Source: Bacteroidia bacterium (lineage in GTDB: Bacteria > Bacteroidota > Bacteroidia > Bacteroidales > UBA932). Taken from it: a stretch of DNA of 64,000 bases. Below are positions 18,284-28,677 of the stretch, piece after piece. The DNA lies in the NCBI GenBank assembly GCA_030537315.1, contig JAUNNZ010000005.1, forward strand, positions 1-64,000, given 5' to 3'. The notes beneath the pieces are model-generated. The model was not told the DNA's origin. It was given only the letters and a program-made list of their open reading frames with translations, and made no database searches. The translations under genes and the position numbers were made by a program. Within the stretch, counting starts at the first letter, position 1. Every line of letters starts with the position of its first letter.

Positions 18284-21200
18284 ATGAGCGGAAAGACTTC
18301 CCCCATCACATACGCACAGCAGGGTGTGTACATCGACTGTATTCTTGACCCTGAAAGTTTCAGATATAACAACCCCTACGCGGTTTCATTCCCGTTGAGT
18401 GTCTCTCCTGACGCTTTGGCGGAGGCAGCACGGAAAGTGCTGGAGAAACATCCCGCACTGTTCTCGCATTTCGAGGACAGGGACGGGTGTGCTGTCCAGG
18501 TATATGCGGAAAAGTGCTGCGCGGATGTAAAGGTAACCAGGGTTGATGATGGCCTGGTCGAAAGCGTGAAGAAGTCATTTCCACGGTATTTTGACATCAA
18601 CAAGGGACCGCTCTACAGGGCTGAGGTGATTGCCGCACCATCGGAAACGGCACTGCTGGTGGACTTCCAGCATCTTGTATATGACGGATCGTCACTCAAT
18701 ATCCTGATAAAGGAGATCTGTGCCGTACTCGAGGGCGCGGAGCCTTCGGAAGAACCGAATTCATATATTGACTTTGCCGAGGCGCAGAAGGCGGATAAAA
18801 CTGACCACAAAGCATTCTATGACAAGCTTTTCGAAGGTGGAGTGACCTCCACGGCGCTCCCGGCAGACCTCAATGGTGAAGGCGGTGCGCATTCGGAGCA
18901 TGTACGCTTTGTCAGTGCGCCTGACGTGATGTCAAGGGCGAAGGCGATGAGCACTGCGCCTTCGGCGCTGTTCATTGCAGCGGCATTCTATACCCTGAGC
19001 CGCTATACGAACACCAGGGACCTGAGTATGACAACCATCAGCAACGGGCGTCTCAACCCTATGACCAAGGGTGTTGTGGGAATGTTCGTGAACACATTGC
19101 CACTTGTCTGCAGGATTGAGGATGTCACGGTACGGGAGTTCATACTTGGCATACGCAAAATGTTCCAGGATGTACGCAGCCACGAGGAGTACCCGTTCTC
19201 GTCCCTTGTGAATGACTATGGTCTGGAGAACAATGTCCGTTTCACCTATCAGTACGGGACATTCGGCAATGCCTTCCAGGTGAACGGGGAGGATGTAAGG
19301 GAGAGCCGCCTGCTTGTGCGCACGCTTTCCACCCCTGTTACAATAACGATAAACTGCATTGATGACAGGCCTGCGATCGTCATCAACTACGAGACAGCCA
19401 GATTCTCCGAAGAAATGATGAGCAGGTTTGCGGAATCCATGGATGCCGTCGTATCGCGTTTCATCGACGATCCTGATGGAAGACTGCTCTCCACATCAAT
19501 CATGAGCGGAAGCCAGAAGGCTGAAGTAGCTGCGCTGCGCCAGACCTGCATCGACCCGTCGGCAGTCCGCTTCCCGCTCTTCCACAACTGCATCGAATAT
19601 TGGGCGGAGAAGACTCCGGACGCTACGGCTGTGATCGCCTGCAACGAGACTCTGACCTACAGGGAATTCAACGGAAAGGCGAATGTCATCGCCCATGCAC
19701 TTATTGAAAAGGGAGTGGCTCCGGGCGACCGCGTCTGCCTGCTTCTTCCACGCAGGAGCTGGCATCTGCTGGCTATGTTCGGCGTGATGAAGGCCGGCGC
19801 CGCATATATCCCTTGCGACCCTGAATATCCTGCAGAACGCATAAAACTCATCACTGAAGACAGCCATGCCCGTTTCGTCATCACCACAAAGGACAAGATG
19901 GCCGAATACGGTGACCGCGCGCTTGATGTCGAAGAACTGCTTGACGGCACCGGTGTGCAGAATCCGGCGGTCAAGCAGGACGGCGACTCCCTGGCATATC
20001 TGATCTACACTTCCGGTTCGACAGGCCGCCCGAAGGGCGTGATGCTGCGTCACACCGGCATCTGCAATTATCTGACAGACCACGAGGAGAACCGTCATTT
20101 CCACGCACTTGTAAGCGACTGCAGCACGATGCTCTGCATCACGACCGTAAGCTTCGACCTCTCCCTCAAGGAGATAGGCGCTTCGCTCTTCAACGGAATG
20201 ACGCTTGTCTTTGCAGATGAAGACCAGGTGAACGACCCTCAGGCTCTCGCAGACCTGATGCTCGCCACCGGAGTCGACGGCTTCAGCGGCACGCCGTCGC
20301 GTCTGAAGATGTTCCTCGACCTTCCGGATTTCCAGAAGGCATTCGCAAAATGCAAATTCATCGTGCTGGGCGGCGAAAAGTATCCTCCGACCCTGCTGCC
20401 GCAGGTCAAGGAGCTGGCACCGGCCGCCAGGCTGTTCAACACATACGGACCGACGGAGATCAGTGTCAGCAGCAACGGCAAGGAACTGACCCACGCAGAC
20501 CGCATCACAATCGGCAGGCCTCTGCTGAATGTCAGGGAATACGTCGTTGATGAAGATCTCAATGAGCTGCCTGTAGGTGTGACCGGTGAGCTTCTCATCG
20601 GCGGCCTCGGCGTGGCCGCCGGTTACAATGACCTGCCGGACAAGACGGCGGAGGCATTCATAGAGTATGATGGAGAACGCTGCTACAAGTCCGGTGACTA
20701 TGCGTACTGGAATGCGGAAGGTGAAGTGATAATCCTTGGCCGCAAAGACCATCAGATCAAGCTGAACGGCCTCAGGATAGAGTTGGGCGAGGTGGAGACT
20801 GTCCTTTGCAGGCAGCCTCAGGTGAAGGAAGGCGTGGTTATGATCAAGAACGTGGACGGCCACGACCACCTTGTCGCATACTATACTGCCAGGGAGGATG
20901 TTGACGAGAATGTCCTCAAGGAACAGATGGGCAGGAGCCTTACACATTATATGGTGCCTACCATCTTCGTGAAGATGGATAGGATGCCGGTCTCCCCGAA
21001 CGGCAAGACGGACCTCAAGGCTCTGCCTGAGCCTGTCCTGGAACTCTCGCAGGAAGAGAAGGTGATGCCTGCAACCGCAGACGAGCAATCGCTTTACGAT
21101 ATAGTTGCCGGAATTGTCGGCAATACCAATTTCGGCACCACGACGAATCTGCTGAGTGCGGGACTGACGTCGCTGCTTGCCATACGGCTGTCGGTTGTCG

Positions 21201-24200
21201 TAAAGGACAAGATGGATGCCGCACTTCCGGTGCGGGACGTCCTGCGCTATCCGACAGTCAGGGAACTGGCGGCGAGGCTGCAACATGACGTAAAGGGGAA
21301 CGCGGAGGACAAGGATGTGCAGTCAGCACCGCTTTCATTCTCGCAGCTTGGCATCTATTCCGAGTGTATGGGCGCTCCGGAAGACATCCGGTACAATATT
21401 CCGGAATGTGTGGATATGCCTAAGGGTGTGACATCGCCGGAATTGAAGACGGCACTGGAAAGAGTGCTCGCCGCGCATCCGTATATGAACACACATTTCC
21501 AGACGGATGAAAACGGAAACGCATATCAGTGCCCGATGGCAAAGGCGGAGGCTGACATTCCTGTACTGACAATGTCAGACGCGGAACTGGAACAGCATAA
21601 GGATGTCTTTGTCCGTCCGTTTGACCTGCAGGAAGGTCCTCTCTATCGCATTGAGATAGTGGAAACACCTTCAGGAGTGCATCTGATGGTGGATTTCCAT
21701 CACCTCATCATGGACGGCGGCTCCATAGATATCTTCTACAGGCAGCTGTGCCTGGCCCTTGACGGCAGTGCAATAGAGAAAGAAGACTACAACTATTATC
21801 AGTTCGCGGCCTCACAGAAGATTGAGGAACCTGCGGAACGGTTCTTTGAAGGTCAGCTAAGCCGGCTGGAAGAGGCTTCTGCGCTGATCCCGGACAAGTA
21901 TGACAATGATGACTCCCACGACCTTGCGGAAGTCAGGGTTCCGGCAGACCTGCAGGCAGTACAGGAAAAGTGCAGCAAGCTGAACATCACGCCGGCGTCG
22001 CTTTATCTGGCGGCGGTGGCCGTTGCGGTCAGCAAATACATATCTGAGGATACTGTCGGCATCTGTACCGTCTCAAACGGAAGGAGCAACCTTCGCGTCT
22101 CAGGAACCTTCGGAATGTTCGTGAACACTCTTCCTCTGGTAAGTGATGTGGATTGCTCGCTCAGCGTTGACGATTACCTGAAGAAGGTTTCGGAAACCTT
22201 TATGGATACGCTTGCCAACGAGGATTACCCATATGGAAAGATTGTTGAGAAGTTGGGTTATGCCGCCAGCATAATGTATGCATATCAGGTGGGCGTGCTT
22301 AACAGCTACCGCTGCGCCAAGGGTGGACTGACCCTCCATAAACTTGAACTCCAAAAAGCCAAATTCCCTGTTTCCGTCATGATAGAAGGCAATAATGAAC
22401 AGGGCGGAACAATACACGTGGAGTATGACGGAAGCCTGTTCTCCTCCGATATGATGGAGGGCTTCGCATCTGCCGTCAGGAATGTGGTGACGCAGATGCT
22501 CACCTGCGTGCAGATGAAAGAACTCAGCCTTTGCGACGCCGGGATGACGGCCCTGCTTGATTCATTCAACGTCAAGGAGAATCCGGTTTCTGCAGAGGAA
22601 GATGCGTCCGAGACGGTTCTTTCCCTCTTCCGGAGGGCTGCAAAACAGTATCCGGACAACATTGCGGGCGTATTCAATGACAAGAAATACACATACAGGG
22701 AGCTGGATGAGCTGACAGACAGAATAGGCAGCCTGATTTACGGCAAGGTGAAGGATTGCGGCAAGTCCGAGCCTGTGGTCTCCATCCTCATACCGAGGAA
22801 CGAATACATCTTCATCCTTCCGCTCGCCGCGATGAAGGCGGGTTGTGCATACCAGCCTCTTGACCCGAGCTATCCTCAGGATAGGCTGAACTTTATGGTG
22901 AAGGATGCAGACGCAGCATTGCTGATAGCCGATCCTGAACTCCTTGCCCTTGTCACTGAATATGACGGGGAAGTGCTGACTACCGACAGTCTGGATCATG
23001 AAGGCGGTATGGAACTGCCTGCGGAGCCTCTCGGCCCGCAGAGCCTTTTCATACTTCTCTATACGTCCGGTTCTACCGGAGAGCCAAAGGGCGTGATGCT
23101 GGAACACCAGAATCTCGTCGCCTTCATCAAGTGGTACCGCCGCTATTACGGTCTAAAGCCTGAGCATAAGGTTGCCGCATACGCTTCATTCGGTTTCGAC
23201 GCCAATATGATGGATCTGTATCCTGCGCTTACTTCGGGGGCAACCGTATTCGTCGTCGCCGAGGAACTCAGACTTGACCTCGTGGCGCTGAATGATTATT
23301 TCGAGGCGAACGGCATCACCCACAGTTTCATGACCACCCAGGTTGGAGTCCAGTTCCTGCAGAACACGGATAACCGTTCATTGAAGCATCTCAGTGTGGG
23401 AGGCGAGAAACTCGTCAGTGTGGACCCTTCCGACCGGTACATTTTCCATAACGGATATGGTCCGACGGAATGTACGGTCTTCTCCACCACGACCCCTGTT
23501 CTCAAGAAGGAGCCGAACATCCCAATCGGCAAGCCTACTGACCTTCTTGACTGCTATGTGATGGACAAGCAGCTGCACCGGCTTCCTGTCGGCGCAGCCG
23601 GTGAACTCATCATCGTGGGCAGGCAGGTGGGACGCGGTTACCTTAACCGTCCGGAAAAAACCGCCGAGGCGTTCTTTACATTGAACGGCGAGCGGGCTTA
23701 CCACAGCGGAGACATCGTCCGCTACCGTCAGGACGGCAGCATAGAGTTCGTGGGACGAAAGGACGGTCAGGTGAAGATCCGCGGCTTCCGCATCGAACTC
23801 AAGGAGGTCGAGGCCGTGATACGTGACTTTGAAGGCATCAAGGACGTGACCGTTCAGGCTTTCGACAACCCTGATGGAGGCAAGTTCATCGCCGCCTACG
23901 TCGTAGGCGACGCGGCGGTGGATACCGATGCCCTGAACGCATTCATCCTTGACAGGAAACCTCCTTATATGGTGCCTGCGGTTACCGTGCAGATTGACCG
24001 GATTCCTCTCAATGTAAATCAGAAAGTTGACAGGAAGGCTCTGCCGAAGCCTGAACTCAGGTCAACTGCAGATAAGGGCAGTGCATCTGCGGCACCTCTC
24101 AATGCACTGGAGAAAGAACTGAAGTCCATCATTGCTTCAGTGGTCAATACCGACGATTTCGCCATAACGGATGTTCTGGGATACGTGGGACTCACGTCCA

Positions 24201-27200
24201 TTTCCGGCATCAGGCTTGCGACTCTGATATACAAGAGGTTCGGAGTCAAGGTGAATGCCGGGACTCTCTCGAAATCAGGCTCTTTGCAGAGCATCGAGAA
24301 CGAGATTCTTGAATCCTGGATGAACGGAGGCTCCAACGCAGCGGCCGGCCTTGCCGGCGAACCTGTGCCTGAGAATCGAGCGGACATCCTGGAGGCACCT
24401 CTGACCTTCCCTCAGCAGGGTGTGTATATGGACTGTCAGATGAATCCTGACACCACGATGTACAACATCCCGACGATGCTTGAGTTCCCTGCGGAGACGT
24501 CCCCTGAGGCATTGGCTGCGGCGGTCAAGAAGACCATCGAACTGCACCCCGCACTCTTCTGCAACTTCTTCCAGACAGATGACGGCGTGGTTATGCGCAA
24601 AACTGGCGCCAACGGTTTGACGGTGGATGTGAAGACTATGTCTGCCGCAGAACTGGAACAGTACAGGAAGGACTTCGTGCGTCCGTTCAATCTTGAGCGG
24701 GATGTGCTTGTCCGTGCCGAAATAGTATCAGTCCCTGGTGAATCAAACTTCCTTCTGATTGACCTCCACCATCTGGTGGCTGACGGCGGTTCGCTCAACA
24801 TCATTGTAAGACAGATAGTCGACCTGCTTAACGGGAATGGACTCGAGGAGGAGACCTGCTCTTACCTGCGTTTCGCCGCGGAGCAGAATGCCAGGGCCGG
24901 GAAGAGTCTGGCAGAGAGCAAGGCATTCTACGATGAGATGTTCTCGATGTATGAGTCTGCGGCGAACGTGCCTGCGGACAAAACCTCTACAGAGGCCGGA
25001 ATGCCACAGCACGTCAGGACTGCCATACCGGAGTATCTTTTCAACCTGAAACTTCCTGCCGGTGTCACCCAGGCTCACTTCTGGTTCGCTGCGTTCAATT
25101 ATGCGCTGTCAAGATTCGCAAATACCAAGGATGTCTATACGGCATTCATAAGCGGAGGACGTCAGAACATAGATATCGCCGATACGGTCGGAATGTTCGT
25201 GAACACACTGCCTTGTGCGGTGCATATCAAGGAACAGACGGTTTCAGAGTACATCTCAGAGGTCAGCGAAACTTTCTTCGGATGCATAGAACACGAGAAT
25301 TATCCGTTCTCCCGCATTGCTGCCGACTATGATTTCAAGGGTTGCGCCAGCTATGCGTACCAGATGGGCGTGAAGAGCGCCTTCAGCGTCGGCGGCAAGG
25401 ATGTTATCCAGTCTTCAATGGCCCCTCTGTCAAAGGCCAAGGTACCTTTCAGCATCTTTATCCAGAACTGCAACGGCATTCCGTGCGTAGATGCCGAATA
25501 TGATGATGCCCAGTACAGTGACGGACTTGCGCTCCACTTCACCGAAAGCGTCGTGGCGGTGGCTGAACATTTTGCCGCCGATATGGATGCAAAGGTGAAG
25601 CATACAAGCATAATGAGCGAGCGCCAGCGTCTCGAAGTAGAGGGTATGCACAGCGTGAGCGAGGATATGTCGTTCCCGATCCGTACCTTCCACGAAGGAA
25701 TAGAGCAATGGGCTGAAAAGACTCCTGACGCCATTGCGCTTATGGCCTGCGACCGCGATATGACCTACCGCGAGTACAATGCCGAAGCCAACAGGCTTGC
25801 CCGTGCCCTCATTGCGAGAGGTATGGAGAAGGGAGACCGCGTGGTACTCCTGCTGCCGCGCCGCAGTTATTACCTCACCTCGCTGTTTGCGGTGATGAAA
25901 TGCGGCGGTGCCTTTATCCCTATGGACCCTGAATATCCGGCAGACCGTATTGAATACATCCTGAATGATTCTGAAGGCCGGTTCGTGATCACCACCGAAG
26001 ACAGGGTGGCAAACTATCCGGGACGCGCAATTGATATCAAGGTGCTGATGGAAGAGGCTGCAGGCCTGCCTGACGGCAACCTTGACGTCAAGGTGGACCC
26101 TCACGACCTGGCATACCTGATTTACACCAGCGGCTCGACCGGCCGCCCGAAGGGCGTTATGATCGAGCATCTCGGTGCGGCGTCGTTCCTCACATTCTAC
26201 AAGCACGACACCAATTTCGGCTCTGACAGCAATGCGAACCACATCGGCCTCTGCCAGTCAACGGTATCATTCGACCTGTCGGTCGGAGAGATCGGAGTCC
26301 AGATGTTCAACGGTGAAACCATCGTCTTCGCCAACGAAGACGAAATAATGAGCCCTGTAGAGATGGTCAAGCTGTGCCGCCGCACCGGTGCCCAGACCAT
26401 CAGCGGCACGCCTTCCCGTCTTGCGGTCAACCTCGAGCTGAAGGATTACTACGACCTCGTCAAGGACCAGATGAGATGTGTCGTCACCGGAGGCGAAAAA
26501 CTCCCGGGCGCGCTCCTGGATGAGCTGGAGAAGATGAATGTCTACATCATCAACACATACGGACCTACGGAGACCACGATGGGAAGCAGCGCGGGCGTGC
26601 TCAACGGCACGCGCGAGATCCACGTCGGCAAGCCGTTCACCAATTACACCTATCAGGTGCTTGACGGTGACAGGAACGAGCTTCCTGTCGGCGTGATGGG
26701 TGAACTCTGCATCGGCGGCATCGGTCTGGCGCGCGGATACAACAATATGCCTGAGCGCACTGCCGAGACATTCATCGAGTGGCAGGGCAAGCGCATCTAC
26801 CGCACGGGCGACTATGCGATGTGGACCAAGGACGGCAACATCATCATCATGGGCCGTACCGACAATCAGGTGAAACTGAACGGATTGCGTATAGAGCTTG
26901 GCGAAATTGAGTCCGTGATGGCCCAGCAGCCTGGCATGCGTCAGTGTGTCGCCGTCATCAAGAAACTCGGAAGCATTGACAAGCTCATAGGCTATTATAC
27001 CATTGATGAGACTGTCGCTGATATGCCTGCGCAGGCGTTCGAGGAAATTCTGCGTATGAATATGTCGTTGAGGCTTACTCCGTATATGGTTCCCGGCATA
27101 TTCGTCCGTCTCGACGAAATGCCTCTGACACCTGTTGGCAAGACCGATATCAAGCGTCTTCCTATGCCTGAACTGAGGAGCAGTGCATACACCGCTCCGG

Positions 27201-28672
27201 AGAATGATACGGAAAAGACGTTCTGTGACATTTTCGGCAAGATCCTGAAGGTCGAGAAAGTCGGCGCGGAGGATAACTTCTTCGAGATGGGCGGCACTTC
27301 GCTCGTTGCGATGCAGCTGATAGCAGAGGCCGCCAAGGCAGGGTATTCGATGGTTTACAAGAACGTGTTCGACAATGCCACTCCGAGACTGCTTGCGCAG
27401 ATGCTCAAGCCTGAATTGTATGAAGGCAAAGCCAAGAAGAGCGAACTGCCTCTGATCGATGAGATCGAGTCATACGATTACAGCCAGCTTGATGAACTGC
27501 TCGCCGCGAACAATATCGGCACATTCCGCAACGGTGAGTGCTACGGGCGTATGGGTGACGTCCTTCTGACAGGCGCCACTGGATTCCTCGGTATCCACGT
27601 CCTCCACAATCTCATCGGGCGTGATGACGTGCCTCATATCTACTGTCTTGTCCGAGGAGGCAAGTCGATATCTGCCGAGAGCCGTGTCCGCACCCTTCTC
27701 TACTATTATTTCGGGGAGAAATATGAGGATCAGTTCGGAAGCCGCATAGTCGTCATCAACGGTGACGTGACCAATGCCGACTCGTTCAACAGCTTCGACA
27801 AACACATAGACATCCTCATCAACTGTGCCGCTAACGTCAAGCACTTCTCGGCAGGCACCGACATCGAGGACATCAATATAAAGGGCTGTCAGAACTGCAT
27901 CGACCTCTGTCTGCGTACCGGTGCGAGGTTCATCCAGACCTCTACCGGAAGTGTCGCCGGCCAGTCCGTCAGCGACAAGCCGGTATCTCCGTACATCTTC
28001 ACTGAGCGGGACCTGTACCGCGGTCAGGAACTCCCGTCCAAATATTCCGCATCCAAGTTCCTTGCCGAGCGGGCCGTGCTTGATGCAGTGAAGAACCGCG
28101 GCCTCAAGGGAAAGGTGATGCGACTTGGCAACTTGTCAGCGCGCTCCACCGACGGTGAATTCCAGATCAATTTCCGCAGCAACAATGCGATGTCCGCGCT
28201 GAAGGCTTACCAGACGCTCGGCTGCATTCCTTATGAGAAGGATTGCGGATATTCGGAATTCTCGCCGATCAATGAAGTCGCTGATGCCATAGTCCGCCTG
28301 AGCCTGACCCCTGACGGATGCACCGTCTTCCAGCCGGGCAACGTACACTGGCCGCCGTATGGTGACATCATAGACTGTATGAACCGCATAGGCATTTCTA
28401 TCGAACGGGTGGAGACCGAAGAGTTCCAGCGCCGTCTGTCCGAAGCCATGCAGGATCCTGTAAAGTCTGAACTTGTACAAAGTCTTGTGGCATACAAGGA
28501 GGCCAGCGACGGGCGCTTCCGCGTGGGCAACGGATGGGACACCAAAGCATATACCGCCCAGGTGCTGCTGAGACTTGGCTTCAGATGGTCATTCACCACC
28601 TGGGATTACATAGAGAAATATCTGCGATGCCTCCAGGGGCTCGGCGTGTTTGACAATGACTTTAAACGTTAA
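18284..28672 (+). CDS. Three-module NRPS, (C-A-T)x3 with terminal thioester reductase
   Basis: A 3462-residue cytoplasmic assembly line. Module 1: C1 about 6-430 with QHLVYDG at 129-135 (first His of HHxxxDG replaced by Gln), A1 about 433-910 (TSGSTGRPKG from about 576, Asp625 as the Asp235 equivalent), T1 Ser963. Module 2: C2 about 1015-1440 (HHLIMDG, His1139-1140), A2 about 1445-1920 (Asp1639), T2 Ser1972. Module 3: C3 about 2038-2465 (HHLVADG, His2162-2163), A3 about 2469-2965 (Asp2664), T3 Ser3006. The reductase begins near 3090, with GATGFLG at 3097 and Tyr3254/Lys3258 in YSASK. It should make a tripeptide released as aldehyde or alcohol; the leading C domain suggests N-acylation. No epimerase is present and no phosphopantetheinyl transferase is in the window. 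Substrates are not assigned. Confidence 0.92.
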   Translation: MSGKTSPITYAQQGVYIDCILDPESFRYNNPYAVSFPLSVSPDALAEAARKVLEKHPALFSHFEDRDGCAVQVYAEKCCADVKVTRVDDGLVESVKKSFPRYFDINKGPLYRAEVIAAPSETALLVDFQHLVYDGSSLNILIKEICAVLEGAEPSEEPNSYIDFAEAQKADKTDHKAFYDKLFEGGVTSTALPADLNGEGGAHSEHVRFVSAPDVMSRAKAMSTAPSALFIAAAFYTLSRYTNTRDLSMTTISNGRLNPMTKGVVGMFVNTLPLVCRIEDVTVREFILGIRKMFQDVRSHEEYPFSSLVNDYGLENNVRFTYQYGTFGNAFQVNGEDVRESRLLVRTLSTPVTITINCIDDRPAIVINYETARFSEEMMSRFAESMDAVVSRFIDDPDGRLLSTSIMSGSQKAEVAALRQTCIDPSAVRFPLFHNCIEYWAEKTPDATAVIACNETLTYREFNGKANVIAHALIEKGVAPGDRVCLLLPRRSWHLLAMFGVMKAGAAYIPCDPEYPAERIKLITEDSHARFVITTKDKMAEYGDRALDVEELLDGTGVQNPAVKQDGDSLAYLIYTSGSTGRPKGVMLRHTGICNYLTDHEENRHFHALVSDCSTMLCITTVSFDLSLKEIGASLFNGMTLVFADEDQVNDPQALADLMLATGVDGFSGTPSRLKMFLDLPDFQKAFAKCKFIVLGGEKYPPTLLPQVKELAPAARLFNTYGPTEISVSSNGKELTHADRITIGRPLLNVREYVVDEDLNELPVGVTGELLIGGLGVAAGYNDLPDKTAEAFIEYDGERCYKSGDYAYWNAEGEVIILGRKDHQIKLNGLRIELGEVETVLCRQPQVKEGVVMIKNVDGHDHLVAYYTAREDVDENVLKEQMGRSLTHYMVPTIFVKMDRMPVSPNGKTDLKALPEPVLELSQEEKVMPATADEQSLYDIVAGIVGNTNFGTTTNLLSAGLTSLLAIRLSVVVKDKMDAALPVRDVLRYPTVRELAARLQHDVKGNAEDKDVQSAPLSFSQLGIYSECMGAPEDIRYNIPECVDMPKGVTSPELKTALERVLAAHPYMNTHFQTDENGNAYQCPMAKAEADIPVLTMSDAELEQHKDVFVRPFDLQEGPLYRIEIVETPSGVHLMVDFHHLIMDGGSIDIFYRQLCLALDGSAIEKEDYNYYQFAASQKIEEPAERFFEGQLSRLEEASALIPDKYDNDDSHDLAEVRVPADLQAVQEKCSKLNITPASLYLAAVAVAVSKYISEDTVGICTVSNGRSNLRVSGTFGMFVNTLPLVSDVDCSLSVDDYLKKVSETFMDTLANEDYPYGKIVEKLGYAASIMYAYQVGVLNSYRCAKGGLTLHKLELQKAKFPVSVMIEGNNEQGGTIHVEYDGSLFSSDMMEGFASAVRNVVTQMLTCVQMKELSLCDAGMTALLDSFNVKENPVSAEEDASETVLSLFRRAAKQYPDNIAGVFNDKKYTYRELDELTDRIGSLIYGKVKDCGKSEPVVSILIPRNEYIFILPLAAMKAGCAYQPLDPSYPQDRLNFMVKDADAALLIADPELLALVTEYDGEVLTTDSLDHEGGMELPAEPLGPQSLFILLYTSGSTGEPKGVMLEHQNLVAFIKWYRRYYGLKPEHKVAAYASFGFDANMMDLYPALTSGATVFVVAEELRLDLVALNDYFEANGITHSFMTTQVGVQFLQNTDNRSLKHLSVGGEKLVSVDPSDRYIFHNGYGPTECTVFSTTTPVLKKEPNIPIGKPTDLLDCYVMDKQLHRLPVGAAGELIIVGRQVGRGYLNRPEKTAEAFFTLNGERAYHSGDIVRYRQDGSIEFVGRKDGQVKIRGFRIELKEVEAVIRDFEGIKDVTVQAFDNPDGGKFIAAYVVGDAAVDTDALNAFILDRKPPYMVPAVTVQIDRIPLNVNQKVDRKALPKPELRSTADKGSASAAPLNALEKELKSIIASVVNTDDFAITDVLGYVGLTSISGIRLATLIYKRFGVKVNAGTLSKSGSLQSIENEILESWMNGGSNAAAGLAGEPVPENRADILEAPLTFPQQGVYMDCQMNPDTTMYNIPTMLEFPAETSPEALAAAVKKTIELHPALFCNFFQTDDGVVMRKTGANGLTVDVKTMSAAELEQYRKDFVRPFNLERDVLVRAEIVSVPGESNFLLIDLHHLVADGGSLNIIVRQIVDLLNGNGLEEETCSYLRFAAEQNARAGKSLAESKAFYDEMFSMYESAANVPADKTSTEAGMPQHVRTAIPEYLFNLKLPAGVTQAHFWFAAFNYALSRFANTKDVYTAFISGGRQNIDIADTVGMFVNTLPCAVHIKEQTVSEYISEVSETFFGCIEHENYPFSRIAADYDFKGCASYAYQMGVKSAFSVGGKDVIQSSMAPLSKAKVPFSIFIQNCNGIPCVDAEYDDAQYSDGLALHFTESVVAVAEHFAADMDAKVKHTSIMSERQRLEVEGMHSVSEDMSFPIRTFHEGIEQWAEKTPDAIALMACDRDMTYREYNAEANRLARALIARGMEKGDRVVLLLPRRSYYLTSLFAVMKCGGAFIPMDPEYPADRIEYILNDSEGRFVITTEDRVANYPGRAIDIKVLMEEAAGLPDGNLDVKVDPHDLAYLIYTSGSTGRPKGVMIEHLGAASFLTFYKHDTNFGSDSNANHIGLCQSTVSFDLSVGEIGVQMFNGETIVFANEDEIMSPVEMVKLCRRTGAQTISGTPSRLAVNLELKDYYDLVKDQMRCVVTGGEKLPGALLDELEKMNVYIINTYGPTETTMGSSAGVLNGTREIHVGKPFTNYTYQVLDGDRNELPVGVMGELCIGGIGLARGYNNMPERTAETFIEWQGKRIYRTGDYAMWTKDGNIIIMGRTDNQVKLNGLRIELGEIESVMAQQPGMRQCVAVIKKLGSIDKLIGYYTIDETVADMPAQAFEEILRMNMSLRLTPYMVPGIFVRLDEMPLTPVGKTDIKRLPMPELRSSAYTAPENDTEKTFCDIFGKILKVEKVGAEDNFFEMGGTSLVAMQLIAEAAKAGYSMVYKNVFDNATPRLLAQMLKPELYEGKAKKSELPLIDEIESYDYSQLDELLAANNIGTFRNGECYGRMGDVLLTGATGFLGIHVLHNLIGRDDVPHIYCLVRGGKSISAESRVRTLLYYYFGEKYEDQFGSRIVVINGDVTNADSFNSFDKHIDILINCAANVKHFSAGTDIEDINIKGCQNCIDLCLRTGARFIQTSTGSVAGQSVSDKPVSPYIFTERDLYRGQELPSKYSASKFLAERAVLDAVKNRGLKGKVMRLGNLSARSTDGEFQINFRSNNAMSALKAYQTLGCIPYEKDCGYSEFSPINEVADAIVRLSLTPDGCTVFQPGNVHWPPYGDIIDCMNRIGISIERVETEEFQRRLSEAMQDPVKSELVQSLVAYKEASDGRFRVGNGWDTKAYTAQVLLRLGFRWSFTTWDYIEKYLRCLQGLGVFDNDFKR

Positions 28673-28677
28673 TAATA

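Noticed and set aside
19496..21286. 596-codon open frame on the minus strand inside the NRPS
   Set aside because: It is antisense to adenylation-domain core motifs, and its composition (many Arg, His and Cys) is typical of a shadow frame.
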